From contig JADNRX010000096.1 of assembly GCA_015501595.1 (NCBI GenBank), positions 62,001-126,000 on the forward strand: 64,000 bases of DNA, read 5' to 3'. Source of the stretch: Hymenopellis radicata. Lineage: Eukaryota; Basidiomycota; Agaricomycetes; Agaricales; Physalacriaceae. The notes under the pieces are model-generated. The model searched no databases. It had not been told where the DNA came from and was given only the letters and a program-made list of their open reading frames with translations. Numbering within the stretch: position 1 is the stretch's first letter; every line of letters begins with the position of its first letter. Below are positions 56,886 to 64,000 of the stretch, piece after piece. Made by a program: the position numbers and the translations under genes.

Positions 56886-59610
56886 CTTTGCCAACCGCGC
56901 CTTATATACCGGAACGCCACGATTATCTGGCGACCTGATTTGACCCTTAAATCTGATGATGACGTAGCTCCATACAGTCACCCTTCTTGTCCCGGGGACA
57001 TGTTCGGCCTAGAATCCGGGCGGTATTAGAACACGGTCCCCAGGAAAGAACATCAACGCCTCGGTGTAACGCTTGGCAAGGGCGTAGTGCTAATCATGGC
57101 ACCCCACATGATTGATCCCGACTGCACGAAGCCACGCAGTGTTCGCAAGAATAGAATGTAGCCCTCGGGGAAAGCAGATCTTGCGTATGTCGTGAGTGCG
57201 GTATCATTTCATTAGACTCGCGGCGGCGATCAAGGTGACAGGTAATGCACCACGACCTAAACGTTCATCTTCATCCTCGCCTCAATCGAGGAGTTCCTCC
57301 GGAAGAGAGCACTACGTGTCAATCGATAACGGCCCGTCGTGGGTAAGAGGATGCCGAACCTATGCATAGAACCGCAGGAGGTCAGCATCTCGTACAGCGA
57401 ATGGGTTTCCTCTGCGTCGGCATTTTACGCGACTAGTGCCTCGCCTCGTGGGTGAAAGGGAACAAGCCGTGAACAAATTGTAATACTCGGACATTGCCAC
57501 ACAGATTCTCGCAAACAGCCGGTGATTGGCGGCTGCCTTACATACGGGCGAGCCCCGCGCTGATGGACGCGACACTAAATCGCCAACGCCCGTGCACCCT
57601 AGAATTCCAATCGGTCAGAAACACGGCTACAGCCGGCACTCTCACATACCCGGGTCGAGTCGCACTTTGTGATGTTGGCGGGGTGTGTGTCCTGAAGCTA
57701 AGCTGTCTGAGCGTCATCTATAGGTCCGCCGACATCAGAAACATGAGACGGAGGAACAATAGAGTACAATCGAGAGCTTATCCAGACTCTCAGAGTACGT
57801 GATGGACCACAACACCTGGCTTTTCGGTGCTAACCGAACCGGCGGTTGATGAAGACTGTTGGAGGGCCATTCGTCACTAGTCAAGCGTGTGAGGACAACA
57901 CAGCCCAACGCGGCCATTGAACGCTGGACTGGATGCGGAAACAAAAATAGTGCATTGAGTTGAAAGTAATGAACATATTGAGTAAGGGGTGCAAGGCAAA
58001 CCGGTACTTTGCATGGACCGAGGTTGAAGACGGGGTTTTCAGCACAAAGGCAGTCGGGCACAAAGGGGCGTCCTGCGACAACGGCTGAAGGCTGGGCATG
58101 TGTCAGTATCATTATGCACCCACAGGGCAGATGAGGGACCATACGAAATGGAGGATACGGAGCCTGAACGCCACGGCAAGTCCTGAGGGACAGCCTTTGA
58201 TGTTGGGGGTAAACATTCCTCTGGTATCCCCACAGGTCCCAACACAGCAAGAAATAGGAGATCTTGTGGTAGTGATTTATACCAGTTCCTTAGCGCGCAT
58301 TGGAGCCAAGGCATCACATCGCTGAACAAATTTCAGCAAAAGACGGGGGTGAAACAGGGAAAAACATAGGCCACGCGACTTCAGGCTATATTCTATGGGT
58401 CTGGCAGGTCCTCATGGGAGACCCTTGGAGGGCAACAGAGGTAGAAAGGCGGTAGAAACGACGTCCAGAAACCGGGGATACTGCTAGTGGTCGACGGGCT
58501 ATACGGAGTTGAAGAATGGTGCCATCTAGACAGTCCGTGCGGCATCCGTCCCACTGGGATAGTCGTGCCCGTCGGCGTCGTAGGTGTTGTCGTCGTCGCG
58601 GCGAACAGCGAGCATGCTGATGATGATGGTGGTAAGAAGCAAATGAGAACAACCGGCCGGATCGGCTTCGAGGTGGATCAAGTGACTTATTGGCCTCAAC
58701 ATTCCCAAGTCGTCCCTCTATTTTCTCCTATGAAACTGACAGTAGCCGAATCCAGAATCAGGTACATCAGCCGACTAACTGCGGCTCTCAGTGCTGTCGT
58801 TGCCTCTATCCTCGCCTAACACAGTAGCCGGCTTGTCCGTAGCCTGTCCCTTGTCCTCTTGAGCTACGAATATAATCGGAACCCATGCTCGGGCAATCGA
58901 TTCAACCCAATACTCTAAGTATCAAAAAGGTTCCGCCTTCATAGGACGCCGCGACGCGGGGAATCCCTGGACCACGTTAGACTATACACCTGTCCGCACG
59001 TTAATCCATGGGATTTGCGAAGTTCTGCGTCTGCGCACCTTTCTCCTTTAAGGTCTGTAGAATGTATTCATATTGTATTGCTTTTCGCGATATGTACAGC
59101 TACTAGTCGTTTAGTCTTCAACTTGACTTACGTTCAACACGACATTTTGAGAGTGACGGCACTCGGGAAACAGGCTTTCTGTAATTCTAGCTGACTTTAA
59201 GCAAGGATCAATGTGGCGCATATATCATTAGTTCCCTCCGACATTCTATCGAAAGTTGCCGAGTGCCAACATCTCTAGTGACGCTTCAAGCGCATCAAGT
59301 CTTCAAAACTACGTCGCACAGATTGAAGCTTCAGAAGTCTAGAAGATCACTACTCGAAAGGCATGTTTCCAGTGACTACGGGGTGGAAACAAGCTTTGCG
59401 TATAATTTATTCGAAGGATTTCTGGATGAGTGTAGGTTTATGGCAAAACTACGGGGCCGCTAAGCACTGAAAGCAGACTCAACATAAGCTTGTCGTCAAG
59501 CTGTCAATTCTGCCTAGTAAGGGAGACGAGCTGAGCACCTGTGTGCAGCAAAACGAACATGGAAGTTCTACGCCAACTACAAATCATTGAGTGGCAGTCA
59601 AGTTAAGAAA
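56886..59610. other. intergenic; no gene recognised
   Basis: About 2.7 kb. Minus-strand frames at 58329-57735 are Cys- and Pro-rich (ITTTRSPISCCVGTCGDTRG and others) and reminded me of a small secreted protein, but Cys spacing does not fit hydrophobins and stops interrupt. A minus frame near 58650-58390 has a TTTTPTTPTGTT-like stretch. No RNA genes recognised. Confidence 0.35.
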
Positions 59611-59731
59611 GGTCTTGCTGGGATTCGAACCCAGATCTACCCATGGACTGCCTGCAGCACCGCACCAGAGACTCGAGTGCGGGGACTGCAGGCTCTTGAC
59701 CGGGGAATGTTTGCCATTACACCACAAGGCC
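59611..59731 (-). tRNA. tRNA-like gene with a hairpin intron, isotype unclear
   Basis: On the minus strand: acceptor GGCCTTG pairs with CAAGACC (one mismatch). The D arm is TGGTGTAATGGCAAACA. The T arm CTGGG-TTCGAAT-CCCAG is perfect. The middle is too long for a plain tRNA and holds a strong hairpin (GCCTGCAG...CGCAC / GTGCG...CTGCAGGC), presumably an intron of about 50 nt. Position counting puts CAA as anticodon, but the anticodon stem pairs poorly and the short variable loop does not fit tRNA-Leu. It may be a tRNA pseudogene. There is no T run directly after the 3' end. Confidence 0.5.
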
Positions 59732-60503
59732 TAGCTAGACACGGCTATCAATGTCATAACATGATGGGATTGGAAAAGAACTTCAACTTGCGGAGAAGTC
59801 AGAACTTCTGACCTCGGAGGTCGGCCCGAATCACGTGACAGAAACCCTAACCAATTGGCGCGCGTCTGGTCCTTTCCCGCCGTCGTCCGCTCTTGGCCAA
59901 TAACTCTTACTTACTAGTGATACAGTCCCACAATGCCTGGCCAAAGTTTTCACGTTCTGAAGAGAAGGCACATTCCCGGAGTGCCGACCGTCGCTAGTTT
60001 GTGCCCTGCTACGCGCGGTTTAGTCGCTGTCTCCGTTACCATGTACGGTACAGAAGGCTCTGTGTGGGCCTATGGCACGAACCTCCTATATCACAAATAT
60101 TCGGTGGCCCGCTAACCTAGAACTTCTCTGCCCAGATGAGATGGAAGCATACAAGTCGACGATCGTCGTGTGAACGCGACCTCTGGTCCAAGCGCTCACA
60201 GTCGTATTCATTATACGTAAATGCACGTTCTTGAGGTACTTCAGTCTTAGCTCCCGCTCCTTGAATATTACTTGTGTTGGCTGATGCATTCTTTGTAGAA
60301 ACGTCAAGGGCGTTCTCGTCGAATCCGTCCTCTACCCTCGATTCATTGCCTCACGTACGTCTGTCTTTGGTTGACATGGGCTCCTCCTATCCACCTCTGC
60401 AGCGATGTCCAAGCTCCTTACCTCTATTCTGGTTCAAACCGAACGTCGTATGAATACGACATCAAGTAAAGCCAGCCTGAAATGTCTTCCGCCTCTACAT
60501 TCG
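59732..60503. other. intergenic; no gene recognised
   Basis: Promoter side of the secreted PKD protein gene. A 60-codon plus frame at 59933 is not recognisable. Confidence 0.4.
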
Positions 60504-60510
60504 TATAAAA
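60504..60510 (+). promoter_or_regulatory. TATA box of the secreted PKD protein gene
   Basis: TATAAAA lies 63 bp before the ATG at 60573, followed by a pyrimidine-rich leader typical of expressed fungal genes. Confidence 0.7.
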
Positions 60511-60572
60511 ATGCTCCCTTTCCATCCATGCTGCCCATCGCACCCTGCGTTCCTCCCTTTCTTTAAATCGAA

Positions 60573-63097
60573 ATGCTTCGTCCTATATGGACTGCTCTCA
60601 GTGTCGCTCTTTTCTCTATTCATACCGTTCTTGGTCAAGTAACGTCGGTGCCGTATGACCCGTCGCCTTTTGCGACTATAGGATACATCACCGGGTTCGT
60701 CTTCATTTCTCCATGTATTCCCAGGGCTTTGGCTTATGCTTATCCTAGTGGAACTCTGAACAATGCCTCCGACGTCCTTTCAGGCGGAACCTTGACGCTG
60801 AACGGCAACATCGAACTCGTCATTCCGCGAAACCTCCTTGTCAACACGCCCTCGCTTACCGCAGTAGCTTGGGGCGAGATGTTCACCCCCGATGGTGTTC
60901 TCAATTTACCACTATGGCCTGAAATCAGCTGGGAGGCACAGGTCAGGCTCTCCCATTCGTTGATCTCAAGGTCTAAACGGCATTCAGGTTTTCGTAAATT
61001 ACATCAACGGCCAAAAGATCGCCGGCATCGTCTACGTTTTCCAGGAAATCGCCAACATCAATGAAGGCTTTATCACAGCCATCGATTACGAAAAGGGTGA
61101 AATGCGCATTGACGGCACGTTCGGCGATTTGACGACAGGACAGCGCGTTGTTATCAATGATCCTGGTTAGTCACTTTGGTGGTAAATCCCGGCGAGGAGC
61201 TGACATTCTGTTTGAAGTCGGCCGTTATGGATTAGTCCACGGCGACTGGCCTCTGTGGACTGCAGACACGACAACCCGTCCGTCGCAGCCTCGACTGGGT
61301 TTCCCGTGTGTCTTCCCCGTGTAGATCCTGCCGTGGAACTGGACATCTTGTGCCCGGACTATAACCGACCTGTCGACGCGTCGGGTACGCCACTGACTGG
61401 CTTGTCAGTACTCTATCTATTATCGATCTATATATACTGATTTAGATGATCTGTGCATAGTACATTTGCTGCTCCGCCCGTCGCAGCGGGACAGCCCGAC
61501 CCGAATCTCTTTGTTCCTTGAAAGTTGGCGACTTCATCATCTATAGTGCAACTCTAGTTCAAGATGCTAACGGGGAAAGGCTCCTAGCTGCGTACACTAT
61601 TGATGCCAATTTGGGTATCTTTACAACACCTGGAACAATGTAGGCGACTTCATTCATAACGATCTATTACGGTTACTCACATGTATCCTAGACCTGCTTA
61701 CCTGCGGATTGAAACCCTCCAAGCTGGGATCAATGGAGGTGAGTAAATGTCACCCATGACTTACTCTACCTACCCAACGCCTTTCGCAGATCCTGCCGGC
61801 GAAATCGCTCAGACACGAGTAAGTCCCCTCTCTTCATTTCCCGAAGGACGCTACAACCTAATCTTCAAACCAGGTCGAAGGCTATATCACCGACGAAACC
61901 GCCACTATCTCCATCTTCGTCATCGAAGTCGATCCCTGCACCGGCGAACAAAGCGAACGACTGTGGGGATCCGCCATTCCCCGCACCACCGGGCGTAAAG
62001 GGCAATGGCGCTTCCGCGTCAACGGCGATACAGCCGGTCTTGCGCCTTATACGCGGAAGTCGTCGTCCGCGTGTCCGGTGGAACTGTGGCTACTCCCAAC
62101 TCGATTCTCGCTGGTCAATTCGTCTCGCCATACCCTCCAGATGGCTTCGTCTTCCCGGAGCTGCTCGTCTTTGGAGATCCGCAGATCCCACATGAGTTCC
62201 AGCTGTTTGAGCATCTGGTTAACGGGTACGGGCCGTGGCTGGGAGGTATTCCTGGGGTACCTCAAGCGGTGACGGGCCGGTGGTAGGGCAGTTGAATCCG
62301 TGGCCAGGTGGGTATTGACATCCGAGCGATACAGATGCTGATGAAAGATATGCGTAGGTGTTGGAACGCCTGCCATCATTGACTGTCCCGTTATCGATCC
62401 TCTAGTACCCGTAGTGGACGCAGGTCCCGATATCACTGTGGTCTCTGGCCAAAATGTGTTACTTTCAGGCTCAATCGCGAATGAAGTAGATGGTACGCTG
62501 TTCTAGTGGACTATGTTCATGTGTATCTAATGACGGCGTATAGTGGGGAACGTCACCTTCGCTTGGACGCAGATCTCGGGTCAGACTGTCACGCTGGCTG
62601 GGACTGACACGATCAACGCCACCTTCGTAGCGCCTATAGTTTCAACACTGACCACTGTCGTGTTCTCATTGACCGCATCGTCTGATGCCGGATCGACTAC
62701 TGACAGTGTGGCGATTACCATTAATCCCTCTGCTACTGTTGATTTCGTACGTGGATGCATTGCCGTTTCTTGATCTGTTCTTTACGCTTTTAATTATAGA
62801 TCACATTGGAAGAGGTGTCGTGGAAGAGCGGACGAGGTTCCGGCCTGTTGACTGTTACAGCCACAACCAACAGCGCATCTTCCGCGTTGTTTATGTCTGT
62901 GAGTACATATCACTGCGTCACTTGCAGTGAAGGCTGATGACTGCTTACAGGCCACTAACCCGAACATTGACCGCTTGGCAATGTCACCTTTAGGCGGGAA
63001 CCGCTTCCAGATCGTCGTGTCCGTGAGACCGGCGCCGATGTCGGTGACTGTCTCTTCAAGTCTCGGTGCTTCCACTACAACCTTCACTATTACTTGA
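60573..63097 (+). CDS. secreted protein with PKD-like domain, basidiomycete family of unknown function
   Basis: Signal peptide MLRPIWTALSVALFSIHTVLG, then mature start QVTSVPYDPSPFATIGYITG. Later exons read ASDVLSGGTLTLNGNIELVI, LNLPLWPEISWEAQ-VFVNYINGQKIAGIVYVFQE, GRYGLVHGDWPLWTADT, QPDPNLFVPLKVGDFIIYSA, AEIAQTR-VEGYITDETATISIFVI, DPCTGEQSERLWG, PDGFVFPELLVFGDPQIPHE and VVGQLNPWPG. A PKD-like domain follows (VPVVDAGPDITVVSGQNVLL, VGNVTFAWTQISGQTVTLAG, TTDSVAITINP), and a final beta-rich domain ends at 63097. About ten short introns. I recognise the overall pattern from agaricomycete secreted proteins without known function; PKD folds usually mediate extracellular binding. Two single-base gaps (near 62057 and 62275, both in short G/C runs) break the frame, so it may be a pseudogene or contain sequence errors. 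Confidence 0.75.
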
Positions 63098-63358
63098 GAA
63101 CTATGCTTTCCATCTTATTCCACGTGTGTACGATTGTGATTCAGAAATTCAGTACCCATACTTCACCAAAGCGTTCCGCATTGATGTTCGATTCGTAGAT
63201 TCGCTGAGCCGCCTGGGTGACAAGAGTCAAGCTCTGAATTACGAGCTTCAGAGCACATATTGAACGGTATCATAACGAACGATAAGTGGGCGGAGGCCCA
63301 AGCGATGTAGATGTGATAGACGTCTTCCCAATACACGTCAGTTCACGTTTCAGATCCG
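63098..63358. other. convergent intergenic gap
   Basis: About 260 bp between the 3' ends of the secreted protein gene (plus) and the DUF6534 gene (minus). A short frame only. Confidence 0.5.
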
Positions 63359-64000
63359 CTAGAAGATGCTTACGACTTCTGGATCTGCTGGCGGGTTCGC
63401 AGGCATTCCACCAATAAAGGGATGAATTACATCCACTCCGTCACCGAGCGCATCAGACCGTGGTCCCGCGAAGGCGCGCAAAGTCCCCGCTTCGCGCTGC
63501 GACATGGGACTAGGTGCTCGCGTCGACATTGGATCCAAGTCCATATATGAGTTCCCCGAGTTATGGCCGCGTTGCCGTCTGTTGAGATCGACGAGGAGAA
63601 TGTTGGAGTATCTAGAATGAGAGCAGTGAGCTTCGTCGAAAGGGAGGAGAGCAGTCTCACAGCTTTCCGACCAAGTATATACTGTTCGTATAAGGTTAGC
63701 TCGCTTGCTTACGGATGAGAGGCTTGACGAGACATACACTGTTATGTTTGAGTATGCTATCGGAGCTTTGACAAAGAAAGCGACGTGACAAAGCGAGGCG
63801 AGTGCTGCGAGAACACTGCTCTGCATGGTGCGACTAACTACGGGGACGAGAACACTTTCATTCAGCATATTTCCCTTGAAGGTCCACAACTGCAGTGGTG
63901 TAAGCGACTCAGGTGAGATGATAAGGAGAGACACTCACGAGGTATGAAAATACGCCAGCGATAATATATCGCAGGGGAGCGCGATACCCGACCAAATCTA
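63359..64000 (-). CDS. DUF6534 membrane protein, C-terminal part only (cut by window edge)
   Basis: The visible exons give a membrane helix (VVSRTMQSSVLAALASLCHV then AFFVKAPIAYSNITVYVSSS). An intron of about 100 bp (63712-63612; the frame happens to stay open through it) joins to YSNILLVDLNRRQRGHNSGN, the DUF6534 end motif (usual form KLYSNxLLAxLNxR). A polar tail follows (MDLDPMSTRAPSPMSQREAG, VDVIHPFIGGMPANP), with stop near 63361. This is a second member of the family seen at 12.4-14.0 kb. Its N-terminal helices lie beyond the right edge. Function unknown. Confidence 0.75.

Noticed and set aside
57735..58329. Hydrophobin or small Cys-rich secreted protein on the minus strand
   Set aside because: Cysteine spacing does not match the eight-Cys hydrophobin pattern, no signal peptide was found and stops interrupt.

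Overview
The window looks like nuclear DNA of a mushroom-forming basidiomycete (Agaricomycetes). Genes are broken by many introns of about 45-60 bp with GT...AG ends. The gene families are typical of the group: two DUF6534 multi-pass proteins, a basidiomycete F-box protein, a BTB protein, a GMC oxidoreductase, an M36 fungalysin, and a secreted PKD-containing protein. No operons, bacterial genes or CRISPR arrays are visible. All calls come from reading translations and splice signals by eye; no database search was run.

Layout. 1-14.6 kb: a truncated membrane protein at the left edge, a lactonase, a 3.4-kb terminal-inverted-repeat (TIR) element carrying a broken HMG-box gene, a BTB gene, a GMC oxidoreductase with one frameshift, and a DUF6534 protein. 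14.6 to about 34.3 kb: one decayed minus-strand LINE (non-LTR) retrotransposon (poly-A end at 14641, endonuclease, reverse transcriptase, RNase H, zinc-finger tail, gag-like ORF1), split by four younger insertions. These are a 3,989-bp TIR element, a 6,956-bp TIR element, a 254-bp mariner-like MITE and a 1,074-bp hAT-like element. The 6,956-bp element holds a piece of a host monothiol (CGFS) glutaredoxin gene with its intron still present. 34.3-37.3 kb: repeat debris and an aldo/keto reductase remnant. 37.3-64 kb is gene-rich and quieter: a PIN-like auxin efflux carrier, a seven-helix membrane protein, a fungalysin protease, tRNA-Pro, a bHLH remnant, an F-box protein, a cyclophilin, a tRNA-like gene, a secreted PKD protein and a second DUF6534 protein cut by the right edge.

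The host genes are unrelated housekeeping, secretion and membrane functions and do not form an obvious pathway or cluster. The distinctive biology is the transposon nest. Two different TIR elements carry fragments of host genes, two carry related GAGGAC-rich minisatellites, and the LINE ORF1 appears to contain a spliceosomal intron. Several otherwise well-conserved genes read through only if one base is added, most often in a short homopolymer run; this may be real decay or a sequencing artefact.
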